Assembly (NCBI GenBank): GCA_034620365.1
Contig: JAQGEQ010000192.1
Location: 987,001-1,051,000 of the forward strand
Direction: 5' to 3'
From: Pegea sp. RAD2-039
Taxonomy: Eukaryota > Chordata > Thaliacea > Salpida > Salpidae
DNA length: 64,000 nucleotides
Positions 10,901-21,822 of the stretch are shown piece after piece. A model generated the notes under the pieces. It was not told the origin of the DNA and searched no databases. It saw only the letters and a list, made by a program, of their open reading frames with translations. Made by a program: the position numbers and the translations under genes. Position 1 is the first letter of the stretch. The number at the start of each line of letters is the position of its first letter.

Positions 10901-13609
10901 TGGCATCTAATTAGAAAACTATTAAAAAAGTTTTCTTGATAAGTTTCAAATATTTAGATAAAATTACAAATAAATAAGTATTTAAAAAAATGTCATTTAA
11001 ACATTTAATAATTTGTAGGTATAGTAATTTTAAAGGGCTGAAGTAAGTGGGGTAGACACGTTGTACACAACAACACGTTTGTCTGTAAGTGTCTACTAGA
11101 GGGTAGAGAAATTAGATATCAATAGAAATATTTCTCATATGAAGACCGTCTCTATAAGCTCAATATTAGATCCTTGTAATATCAGCATCTTTTCAATAGT
11201 TTTTGTCATCTTAACTTCAAAGATTACTTTACAGATCGCAATCTTCCATACGTCCTCAGAGGCTTTTCATTCAAAATTGAACTGCCCAACAACTTTATAA
11301 ACATCCAGTGAAGTAACAGCCTTTTAAAGGGCAACAAAGACTTGGGATTCCCTTCCTGATTCCATCACTACATCAAATTCTATCGCATCTTTAATATTGT
11401 TGTTTAAAAGACAAGATGTAAGTAGTTTCCTTATCAAGTGTAACACTGCCAGTTTCCTTATTTTCTTCTCCTAATTTATCATATCAAATCTTTGATTTAT
11501 AATTTACGTTTTGCTTTCTACATTCTTTCTATACTTAAATTGTGATAACTAAGACCTTCCAATTACCTCTTTACTCAAAATATTTGGTTTTTATTGGCTA
11601 CAAAATCTGTTGAATTTGTCAGTCACAACCAGTCATCGAATAAATAAATAAATAAATAAATATAGTAGTAGTACTAACCAAGGTTATTATAATAAAGCAT
11701 AACGTTCTCATTTTGTATCAATGATGTATTCTTCGATGCCATGCTAGGAGGTTTGAAATTACTAAAAACTCTTAGTGCTTTTTGTGGATTTCCTCTCTAG
11801 AAGATTGATAATAATATAAAAAAATATAATTGAAACGGAAACTCACCATGTACTCAAAGTTGCTTTTTAAGAAAACGCTTAAGTTAGAATTCTTTTTTGA
11901 GTTTTCTGAGCTGTCACCAAATGAATTACAATAATTTCTCATTTCTCTTTTACAAGCTTTTGTATATTTCATCTTTAATAAACATTTGATTTTCATGTAC
12001 ATCAGTGTTTCACGAATTATTTCGCCATTCATCACTCCTTCTTCATTAACAACTTTACCTAAAAAAGTTGTTTGAAAAGTTGAATGGTTAAAAATGAGAA
12101 GAATAATGAAACTATGAAAAGCTTACACACGTTTGTATCATAAATTTAAACTCTATTTCAATAAAATATTTGTAAGTTATAATATAAACATTCATGAAAA
12201 TAAAAATGCATCTTCATAATCTAAACAAAACAATATTATAGAAAAATTACTCATTCATAATTTTATATTAGATCTTTTTTTAAATGTATAAAAACAAGTG
12301 TTATCTTCGAAAGCATAAACAATTAGAAACCTCTGTCATCTTGTTGAAAAAGCCTTTCCAGTTTTAACAAAATCGCATCTATGAAAATAATCCATAAACT
12401 AATAATGATGTTGATGATAAAACAATGAATTAAACCAACAAATTAAATCAAATTAAAACTTGTCATAAAAAAGAGTTTTTTCAACCTAACTATTTTCAAA
12501 CTGGGGTAAGAATGGATTTAGTGAAAAATTTGAAAAAAACTGACCAGCTTCCCATGACTTATGAGTCAACAAGTAACACTCAGCAAGCAACAAATGCACT
12601 CTAATTTGCTGGTTGAAATCTACATCAGAAAGATCGCACAGAGGGGCCAATAATCCTTCAGCAAAACTATTCAAAAAATGTAATTAACTATAAGCATTAC
12701 CAACTATTTATTTATATCAAATGAGTTTTTATCTTCAAAACTATTCTATTTTTTTGTTTATTGATTTTACAGAAAGTAAAAAATAGTGATTATATTTAAA
12801 CAACAAATTAAAAATTGATGTTAATCTATATGAAATCTCTTTTTAATGTCACTAAAATAATCTATAGAAACTAAATTTTTCAAATTAAGATTATTGTCAG
12901 ATAAACAAATTTTTATGATTTTTAAAGAATTCATTTTATCAAACATTTTAAAATTTTAAGAATTTCAGATTTTTATCAAAATACAAATAGCTAAATAGAT
13001 TATAGACTATTTAGTTAATTTATGTAAATGTGATATAGTATACTTGTAAACTTTGTTCACCTATAGTGGTGGATATTAAAAGAAAGTAGTGCTAGATTGA
13101 ATTGAGCACATAAATATGCAGACTTATCATTACAGGTAAGTACTTCATCCTCATCATTTTTGATTTTCATTTGTTTCATGGTCTATTTAGTTACAAAAAC
13201 ATCATTTAAATATATTTTCAAAAACTTAAGATGAATATTATAAATTATTCTTATGGTTCATATTTAAAATTATTATATTTAATTATATTCAATAGAAACA
13301 AATACAAAGTTTAATATATTAGCCAAGATGATATGGATTTGATTAAAACAAAATATATTAGAAACAAAAACTTACTTTGGTCAAGACTTTTTTCAAATCT
13401 CCAACCTTTTCACCATAAGATCTTAAAAACTCATTTAATGCTTTATTATGATTAAGATGAGGATCGTTTGTGTGATTTTTTGAAATTTTTTTCAAAATAG
13501 CAGCACATTCTTCAAAATTTTTATTACCAAACTCACTCTTGGCTCTTACAGAGTCTTTCTTTTCCTGCTCAGTATAAGGAACAAAAGCACTTTTGTTTGT
13601 TTCACCCAT
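7910..13609 (-). CDS. CNOT10: CCR4-NOT transcription complex subunit 10
   Basis: Exons on the minus strand: 13376-13609, 13061-13182, 12491-12666, 11847-12058, 11679-11796, 10027-10219, 9799-9962, 9162-9289, 8880-9112, 8632-8774, 8521-8580, 8208-8461 and 7910-8152. They join in phase into 759 aa, against about 744 aa in human CNOT10. Landmarks in order are [15 protein letters not shown], the NNLG junction, [59 protein letters not shown] and [18 protein letters not shown], all matching the TPR-like helical repeats of the family. CNOT10 is a non-catalytic subunit that binds CNOT11 and the CNOT1 N-terminus in the cytoplasmic deadenylase. The start is the ATG at 13609, following in-frame sequence without another ATG. 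The N- and C-terminal ends ([14 protein letters not shown]) are lineage-specific. Intron 5 holds a LINE tail. The intron before exon 9 uses an AAG acceptor. Confidence 0.93.
10220..11678. other. Long intron 5 of CNOT10
   Basis: At 1459 bp this is the longest intron of the gene. It holds a plus-strand LINE family-2 tail at about 11140-11661. Next to it, at 11052-11096, GTAGACAC and GTGTCTAC face each other as an 8-bp inverted repeat around a 29-base loop. Confidence 0.7.
11140..11661 (+). mobile_element. 3' end of CR1-like LINE family 2
   Basis: Broken frames read [20 protein letters not shown] and, further on, [17 protein letters not shown]. These correspond to the LRGHS and W..LP..... segments typical of the C-terminus of CR1-clade reverse transcriptase ORFs. 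A 3' UTR follows, with TTAAATTGTGATAACTAAG and a tail of AAATAAATAAATA repeats at 11639-11661. Related copies are at 61960-62390 (+) and 19000-19620 (-). It is 5'-truncated and full of frame breaks. Confidence 0.65.
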
Positions 13610-16600
13610 TTTGTAAGACACTTATTTAGTCAAAAAGAATATAGAAACTTTTAGTCTAAAAACAGAAAACAGTTAAAATTCTATTATAGAAATTCCTAAT
13701 AAAGTTAATAGAAAATATATATTATATATATAAAAATTATCAAAATGATAAAGCTAGATAAGTTATATTTTTTAGCATTTTAATCAATAAACAATTAACA
13801 GAAAATGACATTAAAGCTAATAGTATAAAAAATGATAATCACATACAATTAATTAGATAACTAATTATTGTAGTTTTTAAATCGTGACTACTAACTTTAA
13901 ATAATTTAACTTTTTTGATATTTTTATATATTATCAACATTCAGCATATGGATAATAATTTGGCATGTTATGCAAATTATTTTAAATGTTAAAAAATAAT
14001 TTATTATACTTTCTAAAAAAAAATTGATAAATAAAATAAAAACCTCTTTTACTTAAATTATTAAAAATATAAATATAAAACATCTATAAATAAATATTAT
14101 TAAAAAAGCATAAAACTAATCAAATGTAAATAAATATCTATATTAATCTGTTTTCACTGAGTTACTACTCTTAATTAAGGTATGTTCTAAAACCAGACTA
14201 CTAAGTTTGTTCATGTTAAAGTTCAAAGATAAAACATTATATTCAGGCTAAAAAAAACAATTTTGACTTTAAGCAATATTTCTTAATTTAATAAAAGTAA
14301 TTTCTGAAATAATTTATAATACCTTAAAAAATTATAAACAAAAATTTAAAGGACATAGAGGCAAAAAATAAAGATATTATGTTGTGGCTAATCACATTAT
14401 AATTTACATATTTAACAATATTAAATAATTTTTTTCTATATTATATTTATATATTCTGATAAACAATTACATAAAAATTGATAGCAATTACTTTAGTTAA
14501 AATGAATAATATTTAATTTTTAATCATATTTTTAATATTAACAAAGTTTTTAAAAATAAAATTATATCTAAATACAATTGTATACATGAGTCATTACTTG
14601 AATAACTCTTAATAAGATTCGTATCTGTATTTATAACATTAATCACTAATATAAAAGAGCTATTACTAGTCTATTAAAACATGGCTCTTTCATAAATTAA
14701 ATTATATATTGTTGACCAAAATAAAAAACAAATTAAAGAATTAATTAGCTGAAGTAATAAAACATTAATAAACATAAAATACTAAAACTTAGCATTATGA
14801 CGTTAGTTAACAAAAATGGTTAAATTATTATGATTAAATTTTTATATCGTTATGTAAAAAATCAAAATTATATATACTAAATTATAAAAAATGTCCATAG
14901 ATTGATTGGTCATATAAAATACAATATTTATAGTTGACAATAATATTTCAGCGAATAAATTGGTTTTAGAAAATGTTTTGAAAACAGCTAGTTTGGTTTT
15001 ATTCAAGTAGCTCGAATTTTTACTATAAAGTGGACATTGGGATATTTTTAATTTTTTTTTGTTAGAAACATTTTAAAATAAATTTTGTAATATGATCCTT
15101 ACAAAATAATTATTTAGTAATATTTATAAACTTTTGAGTTTTATTTAGAAATTCTTATTTCGATAGATTTGTTTGAGAATTTAAACTTAACACATTTTCA
15201 TTAAATGACTTGCAGAGTAGATAAAATTAAAAAATTCATTGCTTAAGAAAAAGAATAATGATTTTATAAAAACAATACAAACAGGTATAGTATGAGGCTT
15301 TTTCAATGAAAATGTACAAACTATTCAAAATTGAATTTAGAAAATATCGAAATTTATTATGGTAGTTTTATTTATTATTATGGTTAGTATTCCAACAATG
15401 GAATATTAAATTTTGATTTATTTTTTATAGATTACTGCTTAAAACTTTTTATAAGAAATTATATCGAAATTGTGAGTGTACTTTCATAGCAACTTGTATT
15501 ATTAATAAAAACAATAAGCTAAATAGGCTTACTTGCCAGTGAATATATAAAAGTTATCAAATAGATCTAAAATAAAAGAAATAATTTTCACAAATTTTTA
15601 ATGTTACAAGCTGACAATTTTTGTGAAGAATAAGGTATAGGCAAGTAAAATGTATTTCTTCATAACAAAATGATATAGTAAGATCTAAATTTTTTAACTA
15701 AGGTGTTTTTATCGTCATAAACATTGCAGAATATACAAAATGAAGTATCTGATACTACTACTAAATGTAATAAATAAAGATTTTATTTTTAAATAGATTT
15801 CAAGCATGTTTAGTTTAATTTAATTATAAACTATTTATTTTACTAACTCATAGTTTTTGCAAGTATTTAATCAGCGTCTAAAGAAATAATCAACTTAAAC
15901 AAAAAAGAGTTCTATATTTAAGTGATAAAATCTCCACTAACTATCTAAATCAAAACCGTAAAAAATGTGTGGTGTTCAAATTTAGGTTTAGTTCTTATAA
16001 CATTTTCTCTTAATATAGCGAGGCAAAAACTTATTTAATAGGCTGAGCGATTTGATATAATATTTTAGCATTGGTTTCTATGCTTTATTTAATATTTAAG
16101 ACAGAAGTTCCAAGAGCTGTTTGAAAAAATCCTGAGAATAATTTTATTGATGTAAAAGTATAAAAATTCGGTGTTCAAATTCCTCATTTGAAATCTTTGA
16201 TTTACAGAAACAGTTAAAAAACGTTTTTTATATCTTTAGGGTTAAAATTTACAAAATCATTATGCTGAAACCGGTGAGATAGATAAATTTTTTAACAAAA
16301 ATGCTTTTACATTTAAAATCTAAATTTTAATAGAATTAATCAAATCAATTTTTAGCTTCACGAAAGTTTGAAAGACAGAGTCATGAGTTCATTAAAAATT
16401 GTTGAACCAAAAACAACATCTTACTCTAAAGCTATTCAAGATCACTTTACCATAGATTATAAAAATACCGAAATAATTTTCAAATCAGATTTCATATTTT
16501 TTCTCATAAAATAAAAAACTTTTTATTGAAATTATTAGTTGAAAAATCAATAATAAAATTGACTAAATAATTATTTAGAAATAATCATTATTCTTTCAAG

Positions 16601-16730
16601 TTTATTTAAAAGCCTAAGATAGATGTTAAATGATTTCTTTTATTTAAAATGACCTCATTAACGACTAATCATTTCTTGAAATATAATAAAAAGTCAGAAA
16701 AATGTTCAACACAATCAGCTAACAAAATTA
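13610..16730. other. 3.1-kb AT-rich intergenic stretch upstream of CNOT10
   Basis: Very AT-rich with runs of TA (for example 13713-13732). No open frame of note, repeat family or RNA gene is visible. It separates CNOT10 from COMMD10, which are both on the minus strand, so it should hold the CNOT10 promoter next to 13610-13700. Confidence 0.5.
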
Positions 16731-16734
16731 TATT

Positions 16735-16870
16735 TGTTAATATTTATTTGTTTGTCTGCTTCAGCCGGAGTTTTTAATGGACTTCTTGACGACAATATGT
16801 ATCCACCAGGACTCGAACCCAGGACCTACCGCCTGGTAGTCGGGTTTAGTGACCACATCACACAGGGTTT
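16735..16870 (-). repeat. tRNA-derived SINE
   Basis: On the minus strand the element starts with tRNA-like sequence: an A-box-like part (TGATGTGGTCACTAAA, 16845-16860) and a B box (GGGTTCGAGTCC, 16810-16821). Then come CTGGTGGATACATAT, a body ending in AAAAACTCC, and an A-rich tail with AAATAAAT. The body words after the B box (GGTGGA.ACATAT and AAAACTCC) recur in the SINE at 23.13-23.33 kb, so the two belong to one family. The cloverleaf pairs poorly, so it is not a working tRNA gene. Confidence 0.7.
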
Positions 16871-16874
16871 TTAT

Positions 16875-17370
16875 ATAAAGATGAGATATTGCACAATATT
16901 CAAAAATCAATTGATTATATATTCATGATAAATATTTTCAAAATTCAAATTAATAAAAGCTGTAAACAATTAGAACTTATTTTAGAGCAATAAAAGACCT
17001 TTGTCTACAAAGCTACAATAAGTCATCAAATTTTCTTGAAAACAAGTTTTAACAATTTAGAAAATTATCAATACAGATCTAGAGATATAAATTAAAAAGA
17101 ATTTCAATAATGTCTTGAAGTAGATTAGCTTAATGAGTCAAGTTGTTGTTGAATTGTCTCCAACTGAAATATTTATTCATGATTAAAATCAGATAAAAAA
17201 TTAATGATATTTAAAACTATTACAAAAAATTATAAAATATTTAGTTTATGAATAAAAATATTTAATTAAATTATTTGAAATATTATAAGCGAAAAACAAA
17301 ATTGATATCTATATCCCAATAAAAATAAAACCTAAAAACAATAAAAAAGTTATAAATTAAACCAAACAGC
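16875..17370. other. Short AT-rich interval downstream of COMMD10
   Basis: I see no gene or repeat. It lies past the COMMD10 stop codon, and the AATAAAA words on the minus-strand side could serve 3' end formation. Confidence 0.4.
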
Positions 17371-18186
17371 TTAAAAATTTATCAAAGTTAATAAAATATT
17401 ATAAGAAAGAAGTTCTAATACTTTTTCATAAAATTCAAGCAGTTGATCATGGTTAAAGTTAAGAATAATTTTTTCCATTTCTTCAGTGGTGTTATTTAAG
17501 ACATTAAAATGGAAGTTTACAGCACACTTCTTCACTTGTAGATCATAACCATGAGCAAGGGAAACATTCAAGTTCCATTCAGTACTTTCTAACTAAAAAC
17601 AATTTTAAATCTTTATTTAGATTTATACTTGCATCAATTGATATGATAGGCGATGTAAATTTATATGATAAAATAAAAAATAGACTTAATTGTACCTGCT
17701 TTTCTGAAATTGTTCCTTGTTTCAGTTTTTCAATTGTAGTTTTTGAATAGTTATTCCAAACAGATACAAATAAATCACTTTTTGATTCATCAAAACCTGA
17801 TTCCATCAAGCGTGCTTTCAGCACAGATGGTTTCACATTATAAAAAGCTGACTATGATAAACAAAAAGTTACAATTAAAAAGTTAAAACTGAAAAATCTA
17901 ACAAACCTGTTGGAAAATAAACTTTACTACTTCTAGACATGTAGATAAATTTTCAAGATTTATTTGAAGAACTTTTGACAATTGACTAATTTCATTATTA
18001 TTAAATGAAATTGTATTATCAACCAAACTTGGTAAGATTCTTGTAAAAATTTTCAGCAACTTATCATCCTCTATTTTATTAATCAATTCAACTGCTTTAG
18101 TGAACCTTAAGAAAAGATTCTATTACTCAATTAGTCATAAAAATATTTTTTTAAACTTACAATAAAGTTTTTACAAAAGGTTTCAT
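17371..18186 (-). CDS. COMMD10: COMM domain-containing protein 10
   Basis: Exons on the minus strand: 18161-18186, 17907-18105, 17696-17851 and 17371-17592, giving 200 aa (human COMMD10 has 202). The N-terminal helical domain reads TKAVELINKIEDDKLLKIFT and SLVDNTISF, then VVKFIFQQ, NVKPSVLKARL and FVSVWNNYSKTTIEKLK. The C-terminal COMM domain begins near residue 128 with the hallmark Trp-x-Leu (W133, in STEWNLNVSLAHG) and ends FNHDQLLEFYEKVLELL. The colinear match to COMMD10 is strong, including the VKP and LKARL words. COMMD proteins assemble as a ten-member ring in the Commander complex, which recycles membrane cargo from endosomes. Exon 1 codes only eight residues; its ATG is chosen because exon 2 opens directly with the conserved KAVELIN segment. 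Intron 1 uses a TTAAG acceptor. Confidence 0.92.
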
Positions 18187-18189
18187 TCT

Positions 18190-18990
18190 TTTAAAGCTTT
18201 TCTGAAATACAAAAAAATTTCTATAAATCATTTTCATGGTTTTTTATTGGAATTATTTATTAGTAAAAAGCTAAAAAACATTCTATATAGAGCTTAAAAA
18301 ATAATATAATAAAAAATATAAATTTTATATAAAATATTCAATCATAACATATATAATAAATTTAAATAGATTTAATACATTACATATAAATATAGATTAT
18401 GTACAACAAAATATGATTTCTCATTTAATAATAAAAAAAACTAAATAATAGAATTCTTTAAAAACCATAAAAAACTTTATACTTAATTTTAAGATTTTGT
18501 ATACAAAAAAAAATCGAAAGATAGATTGATTAAAAAATCATAAAATATTTTAAATTTTAAAAGATTTAAGCAATATTACAAATTGATAAAACAGAAACAA
18601 TATTAAAAAGCATAAAATAAAAACATAAAAAAAACCAAAATAAAAACATTAAATTGTATAGGTTTTAAGCTAAACATTCAAAAATAAAATTTTAGGTTAA
18701 AATTTAAAAATGATTTTAATATCATTCAAGTTGGTAAAAACGTTTATTAAATAACATAAGTTTGATATCAAATAATATAAATGTTTTTTTTAATTATTTC
18801 TAAAACGAATTAACTGCATTTAAATAAATATAAAAAGATTTAAATAACTGTTTGATCATATATATAACGTAGAAAATCACGAAATAACTAGTTTAAGTTT
18901 TGTTAAAAATGCTTCTACTTTTAGATCTTTACAAATTTTCTTAAGTAAAGAATAATATTTATTAGTATTATTTATTGTTTACTCATCCTT
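18190..18990. other. AT-rich interval upstream of COMMD10
   Basis: Almost pure A/T with no coding signal. It should contain the COMMD10 promoter; no specific site can be named. Confidence 0.4.
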
Positions 18991-18999
18991 TTTATTTAA

Positions 19000-19620
19000 C
19001 CTATGGCTGTAGACCACGAATTATACAGTTCTTATATGACTCTAGAAAGATAATTAAAAGATCTTAAGTTTCACAGTTCAACAGAATTAAAATTGAAAAA
19101 ATAGGAACACTGTAGATGTATCATTATATAACAAAATTACTTAAATCATGTTTTCTAAGAAAGTTTTAAATAGGTAACAGATTTTGACGAAGTAAATCAT
19201 TCGAGACTAAGATTCCGAGCCGTGCAACCTTATTGAAAAAGCTATTAGCCCACTGGTTGTTAGTAAAGTTGACGAGTAGGTTAATTTTTGAACATCTGAG
19301 GACATAGGAAAGATTGTGATAACTCAGTGAGAAGTAAGAAAAATGAATTAATCGAAGGTTTAAAATATAAACTTTGCTGTTTATGATAGAAATTCTTCCA
19401 CCTTATCACTTTTTCAGAAAATAAATCCTTACGTTTAATTATTTGGCTGTGAGTTACAAATTCAACAGCTCTTATAGCAAACAAAGACCAATTACTAGCA
19501 AAGTGATAATTGGAAGGTCTTAAGTATCACAATTTAAGATTACTACAGAAAGAATAGAAGTACTGTAGAAGCATAGATAAAACGTAAATCAAAATTGAAT
19601 ATAACAAAATAGGCGAAGTG
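19000..19620 (-). mobile_element. Two tandem 3' fragments of LINE family 2
   Basis: Two minus-strand fragments share the family-2 3' UTR. One is at about 19000-19130 and one at 19440-19620. Both have GGCTGT(A/G)...ACAGnTCTTAT, followed by GGAAGGTCTTAAGTATCACA or its variant. These are complements of words at 11540-11620 and 62285-62370. Neither keeps a readable ORF. The duplicated arrangement suggests two insertions or one insertion later split. Confidence 0.55.
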
Positions 19621-19624
19621 GAGG

Positions 19625-21822
19625 AAGCATACACTTGTTACATATCACTTGGTCAAAAAACTACTTAAATTTTGCTTTTAAAAAAATTTCAATAATAGTA
19701 AAGCTTAAAAGTAAATAAAAATGAGTATGTATTCTTATAAAAAATCAGACTTTCTAACTAGATCAGCTAAATCACTAGAATAATTAATTCAGATAAGGAT
19801 AATGCGTATTTCTTTTGATTATTGTAGCTTAAATATAACTTAAAAAAGCTGAACATCAATGAAATAAAGTAATTTTTCAAGATAATGTATTATAAGCTAT
19901 TAAGTACTATAAAGATATTACACTTACTTGGTCAAATCTTACCTTGAATGAAATTTTCTGTATTAATTGAATTTAAATTATATTTTCCAATTGACTGATA
20001 CATTTAATAATGATTACGAAGCTAATAATTTTATTTTCAAAAAACTTTTTATACGAGAAAACACAAACAAGAAGTATGAATTTTATTCTAAGTGAGATAC
20101 AGTGAAGCAAAAGCATGAAAACGATTTTTACTTAGCATGGATTATTTTTATAAGTCTCACTGCAAAAATGTTGACAAACTAAAAAATCAATGAACTAAGA
20201 AATTTTGTAAGTTTTACTGCGTCATAATTCTTCAACAAGTAATTTTTTTAAGACTTAAATACTTATTCGATCTAAAACTTAAGTTTATAAAAACTGGATA
20301 TAGTGATTATTTTTTTTTTGACTATGTAAGATGATATTTTAACTCGTGACAGTAGTTTAAAAGCATTTTTTTTGCAAATCTGTGAAAAAAAGCTAGAGAG
20401 GATTTTGTTGATACAAATTAGTTTCTATAAATTGTTATGGCTCTTGTATCTTGTTTAGTTTAAATATAAAATTTAATTTATTTAAAGAATTTTTTTAAAT
20501 TTAATAATAAATTTGTTCCTAGCTTTTTTGTTGAAATTTGTTTTGCATTGTCATCGCCATTAAAAAGTAGTAGAACAGTTAACGGATAAACTTTAAGTAA
20601 AGAATTTTTAGAAGCCTTAGATATAAATAGATTCAAAAACAAATTATTTGTTGAATAAATGTTCTTACCTCTTATCGAAAAAGTAATACATGCTTTTGCA
20701 ACCTTATACAACTGTAACATTGCTGATTTATATTTTATGATAACGTTTTAACTGGTATTTAGGATTTATTCGGTTTCAAGAATAACGTTTAAAAAACTAA
20801 TTATTCTAACTTCTGTTTTTTCAATGTTAATTGCTGATTTTTTACTTAATGATATTTTGAAGGCTAATAAAGCTTTTATAATATTAATCACAGATTATAC
20901 ACCAGTTTTTATGGTTAATTAATAGTTTTTTTGTTAAACTTAGTAATGTGACAAAATACTATTAAACCATTTTAGTTTCTCATGCAGAAAAATATTTCCA
21001 CAGTTTAAATTTGTAAAACTACTTCATAAGATCTATCCGTAGTAGTTAACATTAATAATGGCTTTCGAAAAGATGAGTATATCGATTATTATTAACAAAA
21101 TATGTAACATAGAAATGTTTTTTGATTCTTTTCAGTTTTAATATTTCTGTAAACTGTTAATCTGTTATTTTTTTATCCTCTATATAAAAGAAATTTATTT
21201 ATTCGAATTAACTTTTTTATACATATTTAACCTTGTGTTAAAGGAATTTAAATCCAAGAAAGCTTATATTATACTATCAGTAATATTATATATTTATAAG
21301 TTATCATTTAAATATAATTGAATAGATATGATTTATTTGTTTAAGGTAAATGTTGAAAAATAAATTTAGTAAATAATTACGGTGATAGCTATTTATTGAT
21401 TGTTTTCATTAAACAATTTTGATATTTATGTTTTGAATTGTTATATTCCAATAATTGAAACTGTTAGAATCTTTTTGTTATTTAAATTATTTCTATCTTA
21501 CTTATAAATTTGATTTACTTTAGAGTAAACAAAAGATTTATTATGATTATTTGTTTTTTCTAAAAGTAAATATTATGATAAAAGTAGAATCTAAAACAAT
21601 CTTTCATTTATTTAATTATAATTATAAAATATAAAGTATTTAATTTTATTTATGATGTTTATAAATTTTTTTTTCAACATTTCATAGATAAAATTTATTT
21701 GTTAAATAGCTTAAAAATTGTTTTTTTGTCAGATCTTCGTAAATATTTTTAAAGATCAATCATTTTATTTGAAACATAATAACTCTTCTTTTAATCAAAG
21801 TAAATAGAATAAAATCAGTGAA
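19625..21822. other. AT-rich interval before the bromodomain gene
   Basis: A minus-strand open frame at 20478-20720 (80 aa, MLQLYKVAKACITFSIRGKN at its start) is the only frame above noise. It has no family match and no clear flanking exons. The last few hundred bases should hold the promoter of the gene that starts at 21823. Confidence 0.4.

Noticed and set aside
11052-11096. MITE with terminal inverted repeats
   Set aside because: Only an 8-bp inverted repeat around a 29-base loop, with no target-site duplication and no second copy.
16800-16865. tRNA gene
   Set aside because: A and B boxes are present, but the cloverleaf stems pair poorly and the sequence continues into a SINE body shared with another copy.
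20478-20720. Minus-strand 80-codon frame
   Set aside because: No recognisable domain and no convincing neighbouring exons. The internal GTAAGA...AAG pattern could make it an exon pair, but that is too weak to call.
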